Below are positions 1-7,511 of a DNA stretch of 14,567 nt, piece by piece. Origin of the DNA: Deltaproteobacteria bacterium (lineage in GTDB: Bacteria; Desulfobacterota; Desulfovibrionia; Desulfovibrionales; Desulfovibrionaceae); NCBI GenBank assembly GCA_031253875.1, contig JAIRVN010000050.1, positions 1 through 14,567 on the forward strand, written 5' to 3'. The notes under the pieces are model-generated. The model was not told the DNA's origin. It saw only the letters and a list, made by a program, of their open reading frames with translations, and made no database searches. Made by a program: the position numbers and the translations under genes. Positions within the stretch are counted from its first letter, which is position 1; each line of letters begins with the position of its first letter.

Positions 1-125
1 TAGCCAACATGTATCGTCTGCTGGCGCTTGGCGGCGAGCTGACCTTCGGCTTCGGCGTGAAGAGTGCCGACCTGCATGTCGACACCGACACCAGCCTCTG
101 GATCTGGAAAAAGCCCGTACTGTAG
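1..125 (+). CDS. C-terminal end of an unrecognised protein (partial)
   Basis: An open frame enters the window from the left and ends at the TAG at 123-125, giving about 40 residues that end in WIWKKPVL. The start lies outside the window. The visible residues alternate polar and hydrophobic (around ELTFGFGVKSADLHVD), which would suit beta strands, but no family signature is present and I do not assign a function. It is followed within 20 bases by a strong hairpin that could end its transcript. Its reality rests on the uninterrupted frame and on the hairpin after the stop, so confidence is moderate. Confidence 0.5.
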   Translation, partial: ANMYRLLALGGELTFGFGVKSADLHVDTDTSLWIWKKPVL

Positions 126-144
126 CCTCGGAGCCGTATCCGTA

Positions 145-178
145 CTTTGCCCGCATGGACAATGCCATGCGGGCAAAG
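145..178. terminator. Perfect 14-bp hairpin, probable terminator
   Basis: CTTTGCCCGCATGG (145-158) and CCATGCGGGCAAAG (165-178) are perfect inverted complements around a 6-base loop. The hairpin starts 20 bases after the upstream stop codon and ends 17 bases before the next gene's ATG. Neither strand has a T-run after the stem, so it is not a textbook intrinsic terminator. It may still end the first transcript or stabilise its 3' end. Confidence 0.55.
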
Positions 179-194
179 ACATTCTGGAAGCTAC

Positions 195-3092
195 ATGTTC
201 TCTACGCCGTTACGCCCATTTCTCCGCACGCTGTCGGCAATTTTTGTCGCCCTGTACGCAGCATTGTTCATCAGTCCGCATTGCAACGCGGCCTCCCTGC
301 CCAAAATCCCCACGCGCAACTCCACCAGCGTTGCGCAGTTAAAACGCAGCGACCCGGGCTATCTGCAATATCTTGAAAGCAAATCCCTGCTCGGCAGTTC
401 CCGCGACCTCGCCCGCATCGTCTCCGGCAGCCAAATCATGTGGCATGCGCCAGCCACGGAACCTACGCCGGAACGTCTGTTGCAGGCCGCTTCAACCTGG
501 CTCGGCGTCCATCCCATTCCACTTCTGACTCAGAGACAGGATCCGGTTTTCGGCCATCTCGCCAGCCCTGTCTTCTGGAAGATCATGCGACAAGTAGGCG
601 TGGAAGGGCTGTACATTTCTCCCAGCAGCGGCACGGGGGCCATATGGCATTCCGCCCGCCAGCGGGTTACCAGTTGGGAAGGGATGGTGCAACTCCCTTT
701 CACCGACGTTGTCGGTGATGACCGGGATTATGGACTTTTGCTGGGGCGCGCCAATCAAGGCCGTTTTTTCCTGGGATTGGAAATGACGCAGGCCGCTACC
801 GGTTTGGGACCAGACTTCTTCCTCGGCGCGCGGGGAAATCCCGAATTCCAGCGCCTGTATCGCATGCGGGAAGTTCCTCCGCAATTCTGGGCAGATCTGC
901 CGGAGTCCACGGAAGAGTGGGACTGTCACGCGCTTTCCGCTGAACAGGCACAACGACTTGTGGCGGCAAAAGTACTTCCGGCGGGTGACGATTTACGCCC
1001 AAATCTCTGCGGCGCCCCCTGGGGCTGGGCCGTCACCGGCGCAGTGCTTACCGGGGAGAAAGGCGAAGCCAGGCGCGTCGCGTACCGCTACTATCTCAAT
1101 CCCCTACGTCCCATTATGGACTGGGAAGATCCCCAAGCAGGCGCACGGCGCATTCTTTCCGCCTGCGCCATCCGTCGTATCGGCACACAGGGCGCTGCCT
1201 TGCTCGGCATGCAGACCCGCGCCCTGCACGGACTGAATCCCGGCGCGAAACCCGGCGACGCGAATCTGGAGCCTGCTTTGTCCGCTGCTGTTGCCATCGG
1301 CCGCGAAGTGCGGCGATACGGGGCCTGGACATGGCTGGAAGATGAACTTTCCCTGCAACAGACACTTGCTTTTTTACGCCAGGGCCCGGATTTTGCCTTT
1401 GACGCCATCAGTTCGCCGGGAGCGGAACATGCCCTGCTCACCGGGAATGCGGAGCTTGCACGCTTCATGTACGACGAAGCCGGCAGGATCGGACTTGAAC
1501 AACGCAGACTGGTACGTCGCTTGCCGGATGAGCGCGGTCTTTCGTATAGCCTCCCCCATCTTTGCGCTCTGGGCAACGCAAACGTTCCTCTCACGCCTGC
1601 GCGTATCCAGGAACAGGCCAGACTCAGCGGAGGAGCCTGGGCCGGCTCGACGCTCTATGCGGGCAGTTCCGGCCTTGCGGCGCTGGCGCTGGGTGAAAAG
1701 TCCCTCAGCTCCACCGCCAGGGCGACAATCCGCCAGGGCCAGACCTTGCTGCTTTTCTTCAAGTCCATGCAGCCCGGACTTTTGATGATCCCGGCCCGAG
1801 ATTTACTGGGCGCATTGCCTCTGGACGGCAAACAGGGCAGACGCCCTCCGCCGGACAATGAGCCCGCGCTTGCCATGCACGGCGCCTACAATTTGCTCTC
1901 CACAGCCGATGACGCCCCTGCCGGCAAAGGTGGATTGCCGCGCGCCACAGTGCTCTATCCCCCGCTTGACGTGCAGGAACTCCTGCCTGCAGAAAATTTT
2001 CTGAAAACTGTGGGAGAAATCCTGCGGGTGCGCAAGCAAACCGGCATTGCCACCGGACGTTTCGTCGCACGTCTGCCCACCAAAAATCCGGGCAGCATCG
2101 CCCTGCTTTTTGCCCTGCCCGGCAATCAGGGCGCCGTGTTGACCATCTGCAACTTCAGCCGCACCGGCAGCCATGAATCCCTCAATCTCGGCGCGCCTGA
2201 AGCACAGCCTTTCGCCAAGGGCGGCGTCCGCCACCTATGGGGCATCCCCGCCGATGCCGCTTCCGTCAATCTCGGCCCCTGGCAGGGCGCGGCCTTCCTT
2301 CTCGGCAAGATGCCCGACAAAAAACACACCGACGGACTCCCCTCACGCACTGCGTCCGCAAGCGGTACGCCGGATACAAAGGACGCGTCGGCGAACGCAT
2401 TGAAAGCAACAACCTCGGAATCGCCTTACATGTCCGGCATCCAGGGTCTGCGCCGAGGAGAACGGTGGCACGTCGTCCAGCCCGGAAGCCGGTTAAACGC
2501 CATTGCCACCCAGTATAAAGTCAGTCCTGAAGCCATTATGGAGCGCAACAATATTCCCTCCCCGGATTTTATCGTGGAAGGACGCACGCTCATTATTCCC
2601 GCCCCCGGCGCGCCTTCACAACCCCAGACTGCTGAAACACCCAAAAATATGCACGAACACACGGCGCCTCCAGTACCGGATCCTGGCTCGCTCCAGGACG
2701 GAGAACAGCGCCATATCGTGCAGAAAGGGGAGCTACTGGACAGGATTGCAGCGCGCTATAACGTACGTCCTGAAGCAATCATGCGACGCAATACGCTGTC
2801 TTCGCCCAATCTCATCATCATCGGGAAGACGCTGGTCATCCCGGCGCCCGACACGCCTCCACAGCCCCAGACTGTTGAGCGGTCCGTCGCGAAGCCGGAA
2901 GAACACCCACCGGATCCCGGCTCACTTCAGGACGGAGAGCAGCGCCATGTCGTGCAGAAAGGGGAGTTGCTGGGCAGGGTTGCAGCGCGCTATAACGTCC
3001 GTCCTGAAGCAATCATGCGACGCAACAAGCTCTCCTCGCCCAATATCATTGTAGAAGGCCGCACACTGATTATTCCCGCGCCTGTGCCATGA
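195..3092 (+). CDS. Exported trehalose-synthase-like (GH13) protein with three LysM repeats, probably catalytically degenerate
   Basis: This is a 965-residue protein. I chose the ATG at 195 because GGAAG lies just upstream and a signal peptide follows (hydrophobic stretch about residues 13-27, probable cleavage after CNA near 32). A longer TTG start at 147 would sit inside the hairpin. Residues about 120-705 follow the order of trehalose synthase-type GH13 enzymes: VGVEGLYISP (134-143), RYYLNPLRPIMDWEDP (298-313, cf. the family's HRF-SHQPDLN-DNP), a VRKQTG helix (612-617) and a C-terminal beta domain with TICNFSRT (650-657). The usual R-x-D nucleophile segment aligns with GAALLGM (333-339) and D-x-V-x-NH with GLEMTQ (194-199), so key residues seem to be lost. 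LysM modules lie at about 757-803, 837-883 and 917-962, joined by Pro/Gln-rich linkers, and should bind peptidoglycan. It is probably a periplasmic or envelope carbohydrate-binding or structural protein. The LysM call is firm; the GH13 call is moderate. Confidence 0.75.
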   Translation: MFSTPLRPFLRTLSAIFVALYAALFISPHCNAASLPKIPTRNSTSVAQLKRSDPGYLQYLESKSLLGSSRDLARIVSGSQIMWHAPATEPTPERLLQAASTWLGVHPIPLLTQRQDPVFGHLASPVFWKIMRQVGVEGLYISPSSGTGAIWHSARQRVTSWEGMVQLPFTDVVGDDRDYGLLLGRANQGRFFLGLEMTQAATGLGPDFFLGARGNPEFQRLYRMREVPPQFWADLPESTEEWDCHALSAEQAQRLVAAKVLPAGDDLRPNLCGAPWGWAVTGAVLTGEKGEARRVAYRYYLNPLRPIMDWEDPQAGARRILSACAIRRIGTQGAALLGMQTRALHGLNPGAKPGDANLEPALSAAVAIGREVRRYGAWTWLEDELSLQQTLAFLRQGPDFAFDAISSPGAEHALLTGNAELARFMYDEAGRIGLEQRRLVRRLPDERGLSYSLPHLCALGNANVPLTPARIQEQARLSGGAWAGSTLYAGSSGLAALALGEKSLSSTARATIRQGQTLLLFFKSMQPGLLMIPARDLLGALPLDGKQGRRPPPDNEPALAMHGAYNLLSTADDAPAGKGGLPRATVLYPPLDVQELLPAENFLKTVGEILRVRKQTGIATGRFVARLPTKNPGSIALLFALPGNQGAVLTICNFSRTGSHESLNLGAPEAQPFAKGGVRHLWGIPADAASVNLGPWQGAAFLLGKMPDKKHTDGLPSRTASASGTPDTKDASANALKATTSESPYMSGIQGLRRGERWHVVQPGSRLNAIATQYKVSPEAIMERNNIPSPDFIVEGRTLIIPAPGAPSQPQTAETPKNMHEHTAPPVPDPGSLQDGEQRHIVQKGELLDRIAARYNVRPEAIMRRNTLSSPNLIIIGKTLVIPAPDTPPQPQTVERSVAKPEEHPPDPGSLQDGEQRHVVQKGELLGRVAARYNVRPEAIMRRNKLSSPNIIVEGRTLIIPAPVP
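2676..3044 (+). repeat. Direct repeat of a LysM-coding unit (135 bp, period 234 bp)
   Basis: Bases 2676-2810 and 2910-3044 are nearly identical over 135 positions, including the linker before the LysM module (PDPGSLQDGEQRH) and most of the module itself. The period of 234 bp is exactly 78 codons, so the frame is kept. The first LysM (about 2463-2603) is more diverged. This points to a fairly recent in-frame duplication of one LysM unit. Confidence 0.85.
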
Positions 3093-3111
3093 TGCCATTC
3101 CCGGCTGACGG

Positions 3112-3358
3112 TCACGGCATGGCGTGGTGGCGGTTGACGTACGCCAGCAGATCGCCGGTGCTCGCAAGAGCTTCAAGCGTGCGGCACAGACCGACGATCT
3201 CCTGTCGGCCGGCGGGAGGAATGAGACCTTCCGTCAGGTCGTCAAACTTGGCGATAATTGTGCCCAGCCCACAGGATTGGCCGGGTCGCCCCAGGGACTG
3301 TCCACCTGCGCCGTGAGGGTGCGACCGTCGACGCAGTCGACTTCCACATGCGGCGGCG
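3112..3358 (-). pseudogene. Frameshifted C-terminal remnant of an MmgE/PrpD-family protein
   Basis: Read leftward from about 3358, one frame gives VEVDCVDGRTLTAQVDSP then GDPANPVGW. This is the typical C-terminal strand of MmgE/PrpD proteins (2-methylcitrate or aconitate-type dehydratase fold). That frame then stops, and an adjacent frame continues from about 3271 with IIAKFDDLTEGLIPP and a final helix, ending at a TGA at 3114-3112. Joined, the two frames give roughly 80 residues of a family whose members usually have about 450. The rest of the gene is absent, because immediately upstream is the end of the transporter gene. There is no start codon or ribosome site. The fragment is probably the scar of a deletion that placed the transporter against it. 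The family assignment is by motif recall, and the frameshift is seen directly. Confidence 0.7.
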
Positions 3359-4264
3359 TCAGCGCAGGTATTCCAGCACGTACTTCAGGGCGGTTCCGAC
3401 AAGGATCACGCCGAGCATCCACTTGATTGCCGTTGCCGGAACATGCTTCTGGCAGCGTGCGCCGCAGTACATGCCCGCCATGCCGCCTATGCCGAACAGC
3501 AGACCCAGCATCCAGTCCGGCGCCACCGACTGCTGCGGGAAAAAGGGCGCGATCATCATGTAGAAAAGCACCCCCGCCACCGAGGTCAGGACAGTGCCCA
3601 TCAGGGCCGCGCCGCTGATGGTGTGTATGGGCAACCTGAACCAGGCCACGAAAAAGGGCGCGATGATCGCGCCGCCGCCTATGCCGTAGGTGCCGCCGAT
3701 AATGCCCACGATAAAGCTGAGCGCGAATATCCCCAAGGTGGGGCAGGTGTGGGTTTCGCCCTGAAAGGTGTAGGAGATGCGCTGCAAGGAAAATTCCCGC
3801 ACTGCCACCTCAAAAGGCTGGGCAGCGGCCGCTTTTTGGCCGCCTGCCGCCGCAGGCTTGGCAGCGGGTTTTTTCAGCAGATCCCGTATGAGTCTGACGC
3901 CTATGTACATAAGCACAGCGGCGGCGAAGAGCTTGAATTGCCTGGGGTCAGGCAGCCAGGCCACGCGCGTGTACGCCCCGATCAGCACGCCGGGCAAGGT
4001 GCCGGCCGCCACCGCAATGGTCAGAGGCCAGACCATGCGTTTTTCCTTGATAAAGCGGTATACTCCGCTGGGAATGGCGACCACGTTGTAAAACTGGTTG
4101 GTCGCGCTGACGGACGGCTGGGTATAGCCAAGCACGGACATTTGGAAGGGCAGAAGCAGAAAGGCTCCGGAAATACCTCCCATGGATGTGATAAAAGATA
4201 CGCCGAACGCCACCAGGGGCGGCACAAGGGGTGACACTTCAATACCGGCGACAGGAAAATACAT
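3359..4264 (-). CDS. TSUP (TauE/SafE) family membrane transporter, probable TunR target
   Basis: This is a 301-residue integral membrane protein. It has the duplicated TSUP architecture: an N-terminal hydrophobic half with SFITSMGGISGAFLLLPF (23-40), an Ala/Lys-rich cytoplasmic linker (131-148), and a C-terminal half with the family's GIGGGAI signature (195-201) followed by four or so hydrophobic segments. The ATG at 4264 is preceded by GGGGAGGT at good spacing. A longer frame reaching 4654 would overlap the divergent tunR gene and is rejected. TSUP proteins move small anions such as sulfite, sulfonates and sulfoacetate. In sulfate reducers a subset is known to be repressed by TunR and linked to tungstate and molybdate homeostasis. 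The divergent neighbour here is tunR and a palindrome lies on this gene's promoter, so an oxyanion role is a good inference. Substrate and direction remain unproven. Confidence 0.85.
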   Translation of the reverse strand: MYFPVAGIEVSPLVPPLVAFGVSFITSMGGISGAFLLLPFQMSVLGYTQPSVSATNQFYNVVAIPSGVYRFIKEKRMVWPLTIAVAAGTLPGVLIGAYTRVAWLPDPRQFKLFAAAVLMYIGVRLIRDLLKKPAAKPAAAGGQKAAAAQPFEVAVREFSLQRISYTFQGETHTCPTLGIFALSFIVGIIGGTYGIGGGAIIAPFFVAWFRLPIHTISGAALMGTVLTSVAGVLFYMMIAPFFPQQSVAPDWMLGLLFGIGGMAGMYCGARCQKHVPATAIKWMLGVILVGTALKYVLEYLR

Positions 4265-4297
4265 GGCTACCTCCCCGAAACAAAAATGTGCATCTGT

Positions 4298-4323
4298 GAC
4301 ACGAAAATTTTCTTTTTCGTGTC
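4298..4323. promoter_or_regulatory. 26-bp palindromic operator, probable TunR site
   Basis: GACACGAAAA (4298-4307) and TTTTCGTGTC (4314-4323) are perfect inverted complements around the 6-base spacer TTTTCT. The palindrome lies between the divergent transporter and tunR genes and covers the predicted -10 edge and transcription start of the transporter, as a repressor site would. TunR proteins are reported to bind a palindromic motif of about 30 bp and to repress TSUP genes. The assignment to TunR is inferred from position. Confidence 0.7.
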
Positions 4324-4351
4324 TATAGCAAATTTGTGTCTTTCCTGTCAA
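4322..4351 (-). promoter_or_regulatory. Sigma-70-type promoter of the TSUP transporter
   Basis: On the minus strand, TTGACA (4351-4346) is followed after 18 bases by TATAGA (4327-4322). Transcription would start near 4315, inside the palindrome and about 50 bases before the transporter ATG at 4264. The -35 is a perfect consensus hexamer. The -10 overlaps the right end of the palindrome by two bases, so a bound protein should block it. Confidence 0.65.
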
Positions 4352-4353
4352 TA

Positions 4354-4359
4354 TATAAT
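4354..4359 (+). promoter_or_regulatory. TATAAT box directly before the tunR start
   Basis: A perfect TATAAT at 4354-4359 ends one base before the tunR ATG at 4361, and no ribosome-binding sequence lies between them. No good -35 is found at normal spacing; the nearest is TTGTGT at 4334-4339, only 14 bases away. If this is the -10, the first ATG could not lie within the transcript, so either the box is chance or tunR initiates differently. Confidence 0.25.
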
Positions 4360-4360
4360 C

Positions 4361-5374
4361 ATGGCACACCACGGACGCCTCATCTCCGTTGCCGACGCCG
4401 GCTGTCTTGATTCCATCCAGTTGGAGCAGCTCGAACACGCCTTTCGTGACTGGGCGGATGAAGCGAAACGGGCTGATCTGCGCCTGTCCCGCAAGCGCGT
4501 CCTGTTGATTTTCCTGCTTGTGCGTTATACAGGCGCCAAGCTGCATGAAGTGCTCGCGCTCAATCCGGCGCACGCGCTGGACAGCAAAAACCTTCTGATT
4601 GTCTTTGAAAAACGCGAAGTGCCTCTTGCGCGGCATGTCGCACTGGCCATGCAAACGCTGCTGCGCGAGCTTGCCGGCGCGGCTCTTCGACGCGTCAGAG
4701 TCGATCCCGCCTTTGTCCGCCGTAAATTCTATGAACGGGCTACTGCCTGCGGTTTTTCAAAAAAACAGGGCAGCCCGGAAATGATCCGAAAAGCGCGGGC
4801 TGTTGAACTGATGCAAGACAATCTGCCCGTTCCCGCGGTACAGCGCATGCTGGGGCACTCAAGCCCCCATCTCACTACAGCCGGCATTGCCTTTTCAGAG
4901 GACGACATGCGCCGGGTGACCCGCTGGCACATGGAGCGGGAGTCCGGCAGAAAAACCAGCGCACGCAACCGCTTTTTCGGCAAGGTGCAATCCCTGATCA
5001 AGGGAGAGGTGCAAAGCCTTGTCCAGCTTGCCACACTGGACGGCGGCGCGCTCAGCGCCATCGTCACCAATACCAGCGCCGAACACCTGGGCCTCAAGCC
5101 GGGCAGGCTGCTGTCCGCCGAGGTCAAAGCTCCCTGGCTGGTGCTGGAGCGGCACAACGCCAAGGGATGCAGCAGCCTGGAAAACCGCCGTGACGGCATC
5201 ATCGTGCGGATCAAGGCGGGCGCCGTCAATACCGAATGCGCCGTGCGCATTACAGACGGCGTGCAGTTGTGCGCGGTGGTTTCTTCGCCCGCTTTTGCCG
5301 CACTGCGGTTGAAGGAGGGCGATCCCGCGCGCGTGTTGTTCAGCAGCTATGCCGTTATTCTCCACACGGAATAG
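4361..5374 (+). CDS. tunR: TunR-family tungstate/molybdate-responsive regulator
   Basis: This is a 337-residue protein. Residues about 40-185 have the fold of a tyrosine recombinase (XerC/D) catalytic domain: the helix LLIFLLVRYTGAKLHEVLAL (48-67), an IRKAR segment (142-146) and the box MLGHSSPHLTT (163-173). The active site is dismantled: the first Arg of the family is Lys60 and the nucleophilic Tyr position reads Ile or Phe (AGIAF, 174-178). It should therefore bind DNA but not recombine it. The N-terminal SAM-like domain of real integrases is missing. Two TOBE (molbindin) domains follow, about 205-265 (GKVQSLIKGEVQSLVQL) and 277-336 (RDGIIVRIKAGAVNTECAV), which bind molybdate or tungstate. 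This fusion defines TunR of sulfate-reducing deltaproteobacteria. It faces a TSUP gene across a palindrome, which matches the repressor branch of the family. The ATG lacks a Shine-Dalgarno sequence, so the start is less sure than the identity. Confidence 0.88.
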   Translation: MAHHGRLISVADAGCLDSIQLEQLEHAFRDWADEAKRADLRLSRKRVLLIFLLVRYTGAKLHEVLALNPAHALDSKNLLIVFEKREVPLARHVALAMQTLLRELAGAALRRVRVDPAFVRRKFYERATACGFSKKQGSPEMIRKARAVELMQDNLPVPAVQRMLGHSSPHLTTAGIAFSEDDMRRVTRWHMERESGRKTSARNRFFGKVQSLIKGEVQSLVQLATLDGGALSAIVTNTSAEHLGLKPGRLLSAEVKAPWLVLERHNAKGCSSLENRRDGIIVRIKAGAVNTECAVRITDGVQLCAVVSSPAFAALRLKEGDPARVLFSSYAVILHTE

Positions 5375-5384
5375 AAGAGCTTCT

Positions 5385-5421
5385 GGCAGAAGCATCACAC
5401 GATTTTTGCGATGCTTCTGCC
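5385..5421. terminator. Perfect 12-bp hairpin between convergent genes
   Basis: GGCAGAAGCATC (5385-5396) and GATGCTTCTGCC (5410-5421) pair perfectly around a 13-base loop. It lies 10 bases after the tunR stop and 31 bases beyond the stop of the convergent binding-protein gene. It probably serves as a two-way terminator for tunR and the six-gene operon, although the T-run lies in the loop rather than after the stem. Confidence 0.6.
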
Positions 5422-5452
5422 TGCAACATGGTGTTGCCTGTTTCCGGCTTCC

Positions 5453-6295
5453 TTACTTCACCGGCACATAATGCTTAGCCACGATGGTTTGACCTTCGGG
5501 AGAAAGCATAAATTCGAAAAACTTTTGCACATTGCCTGAAGGCATCATAGTGATCAGCGAAAGGGGCCTTTTCAACGGATACTTTCCCGACTGCACATGG
5601 GCACGTTCCGGCAGGTACCCGTCCACGGCTGCGGCGGCCACCTTCGGCGTGGCAAAGGAGATGGACGAGGCGGTAATGCCCGCCGGGTCTTTTTCAATAT
5701 CCCGGATACAATCTACGGCATCATCCAGTTCCCTGACAGGGCCATATTCGTCCGTGCCGAGCACCATATCCTTGAAGGCCCGCACAGTGGCTCTGCCGCC
5801 ACTCAATTTTTCGCTGTAGACCACAATGGGCTGATCCGCGCCGCTCAAGTCCTTCCAGTTGACAATCTTGCCGCTAAAAATGCCTTTAAGCTGGGCCATA
5901 CTCAGGGTTTTGACCTTGTTACCGGGATGCACGTAAACGCCCATAGTGTCGTAGCCGATGATCTGCCAGGCGGCTACGGCGACCTTTTCCTTGTCGCTCA
6001 TGGTACTGGCTAGCCCACCCAAGGAAACTTTGCCCTCGGTCACGGCTTTGAAACCAGCCCCGGCGCCTTTGTCGCTAATTGTTCCGAAGGGAACGCCAGT
6101 CTTAGCCGTAAAGGCTTTGGCCGCATCGGGCATGATCTTGGTACCGATTGTGGAGGCTCCTTCATATGTCAAGGGAGACTGCAGAGCCTGATTGTTCTGA
6201 GGAGCGGCCCCGCCCTTTTCCATCGAATACGCGGGCGGAGAGGTCAGAGCGAAGATGGTACAAAGGACGAAGAAACAGAATATAAGTCGTTTCAT
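5453..6295 (-). CDS. Stand-alone PstS-like periplasmic oxyanion-binding protein
   Basis: This is a 280-residue protein with a signal peptide (MKRLIFCFFVLCTIFALTS, cleavage near AYS, 22-24) and one PstS-like binding domain (40-280). Family features include YEGASTIG (44-51) at the first strand, the Gly-rich loop DKGAGAG (75-81), SLGGLAS (91-97), and SEKLSGGRATVRAF (161-174), which corresponds to the anion-binding serine/arginine loop of PstS. The ATG has AAGGAG nine bases upstream. It is the last gene of the operon, 31 bases after the NrfD-like gene. By eye it is about two thirds identical, without gaps, to the C-terminal 241 residues of the haem fusion protein encoded at 8716-9837. No PstC, PstA or PstB partner is present, so it may act as a ligand carrier or sensor partner rather than as part of a phosphate importer. 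Ligand unknown. Confidence 0.85.
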   Translation of the reverse strand: MKRLIFCFFVLCTIFALTSPPAYSMEKGGAAPQNNQALQSPLTYEGASTIGTKIMPDAAKAFTAKTGVPFGTISDKGAGAGFKAVTEGKVSLGGLASTMSDKEKVAVAAWQIIGYDTMGVYVHPGNKVKTLSMAQLKGIFSGKIVNWKDLSGADQPIVVYSEKLSGGRATVRAFKDMVLGTDEYGPVRELDDAVDCIRDIEKDPAGITASSISFATPKVAAAAVDGYLPERAHVQSGKYPLKRPLSLITMMPSGNVQKFFEFMLSPEGQTIVAKHYVPVK

Positions 6296-6326
6296 AGTTG
6301 TTTTCTCCTTTTAATAAATGAGGAGG

Positions 6327-7511
6327 TTATTTGTTATCCAGAGTACTGGCCGGCAACACGGGCACTATGCGTATGCCCAGCAACATAACGATGCCCGCAA
6401 GCCCAAGTCCGCACAGTCCCACCAGCCATTCCAAGGCGGTGGCGCTGTAGGACGCCGTTTGTCCGTAAAACGCATCCGTAACGATTTTGCCGGGGAACAA
6501 TTCCACGGGGTACACCTGTGGCGCAATAACCAGTACATACATAAGCGCCAGACTTCCCAGCGTCACGCCGATCGCGGCGGCAAGCAACCAGCAATTGCAT
6601 GCACGGAACTGAGGCAGAAGCAGCAAAATCAGCGGTATTGCCGTGCCGATGAGGCCGAAGCCGCCCCAGAGCAGGGTGGGAAAAATACCGCCCGTGCAGA
6701 GCGCGAAGCGTTCAAATTCCCGCAAAGCAGGGGAGTTTAAGCCTATAAGGTGCAGCGCCAGCACCATGTAACAGGTTATGGATACCAGCACCGCCAGGAG
6801 CGTACGCATACGCCCGGTCAGTTCATCCGTGCAGGTGGCGAAAAAAGGCCGTTGCGCTGCAAACTGCGCCTTGTGCAGCGAGATGATATACATCGCCAGC
6901 CCCAGTGAAAGCGACAGGGCTATGAACAGCGGCAGCAACAAAGCCGAGTGCATGGCCGAACGCCCTGCCAGCACCGCGAAGACGCAGCCGCTTCCCGTTG
7001 TCATCACAAGACGCCACAGAAAGGAGACAAAGCCGAGAACGCTTGCCCCGCCGCTCTGAGGCGCAAAACAGGTGAATAGCAGGTACAGTCCTACCAGGCC
7101 GAAGAAGACCGCATAAATGACGATGTTGATGGAAAAGACCGAAGTCCAGTTGAAGCGCGTCAGCGCCAGAAACACTTGCCCCGGTCTGCCGAGATCAAGC
7201 ATGAGGGTGAAAAGCCCCCCCGCCAGCAGAGCCAAGGCCAGCAGGCAGGAAAAGGACGCCAGGGGCTTGTAGTCCTGCTTGCCGAATACCGAGGAAAGGG
7301 ACGCCACATTCAGAACCCCGGATGCCGCGACAAGCAGGAAAGTCGCCAGCGTCAGGGAGAAGCCCCAGGGCACGCTGTTGTTCATGCCTGTGAGAATGTG
7401 CCCCCCGCTTTCAATCTGCCAGGCGGCCCAGATGCCCAGAAGGAACAACAGTACGGAAAGGCCCAGCATGCACAGAAAGCCTTTGGTGTTTGATACGCGT
7501 TGCTGATTCAT
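6327..7511 (-). CDS. NrfD/DsrP-like quinone-interacting membrane subunit
   Basis: This is a 394-residue protein with about ten hydrophobic segments spread over its length, the size and pattern of the NrfD/HmcC/DsrP family that exchanges electrons with menaquinone and has no cofactor of its own. Family landmarks are NNSVPWGFSL (44-53) after the first helix, LDLGRP (105-110) before the NWTSVFSINI segment (121-130), and PQVYPVELFPG (331-341) in the last periplasmic loop. It starts at the ATG at 7511, which overlaps the stop of the ferredoxin gene by four bases (ATGA), with AGGGGGTG upstream, so the two are translationally coupled. Together with the preceding ferredoxin and triheme cytochrome it matches the DsrP, DsrO and DsrJ subunits, but no DsrM or DsrK is encoded here. 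PsrC or HmcC would be other close relatives. Confidence 0.85.
   Translation of the reverse strand: MNQQRVSNTKGFLCMLGLSVLLFLLGIWAAWQIESGGHILTGMNNSVPWGFSLTLATFLLVAASGVLNVASLSSVFGKQDYKPLASFSCLLALALLAGGLFTLMLDLGRPGQVFLALTRFNWTSVFSINIVIYAVFFGLVGLYLLFTCFAPQSGGASVLGFVSFLWRLVMTTGSGCVFAVLAGRSAMHSALLLPLFIALSLSLGLAMYIISLHKAQFAAQRPFFATCTDELTGRMRTLLAVLVSITCYMVLALHLIGLNSPALREFERFALCTGGIFPTLLWGGFGLIGTAIPLILLLLPQFRACNCWLLAAAIGVTLGSLALMYVLVIAPQVYPVELFPGKIVTDAFYGQTASYSATALEWLVGLCGLGLAGIVMLLGIRIVPVLPASTLDNK

Noticed and set aside
147..194. TTG start of the LysM gene at 147
   Set aside because: It lies within the 14-bp hairpin. The ATG at 195 gives a proper signal peptide and has GGAAG upstream.
4286..4360. Earlier tunR start at 4286
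   Set aside because: It would translate the palindromic operator and adds a Cys/Phe-rich stretch with no family counterpart. The frame is probably open by chance.
4265..4654. N-terminal extension of the TSUP transporter to 431 residues
   Set aside because: It would run antisense through tunR and its promoter region. The ATG at 4264 has a strong ribosome site and gives the normal family length.
4400..4920. Active integrase marking a mobile element
   Set aside because: The recombinase-like domain lacks the catalytic tyrosine and the N-terminal arm and is fused to TOBE domains. No attachment repeats were seen.
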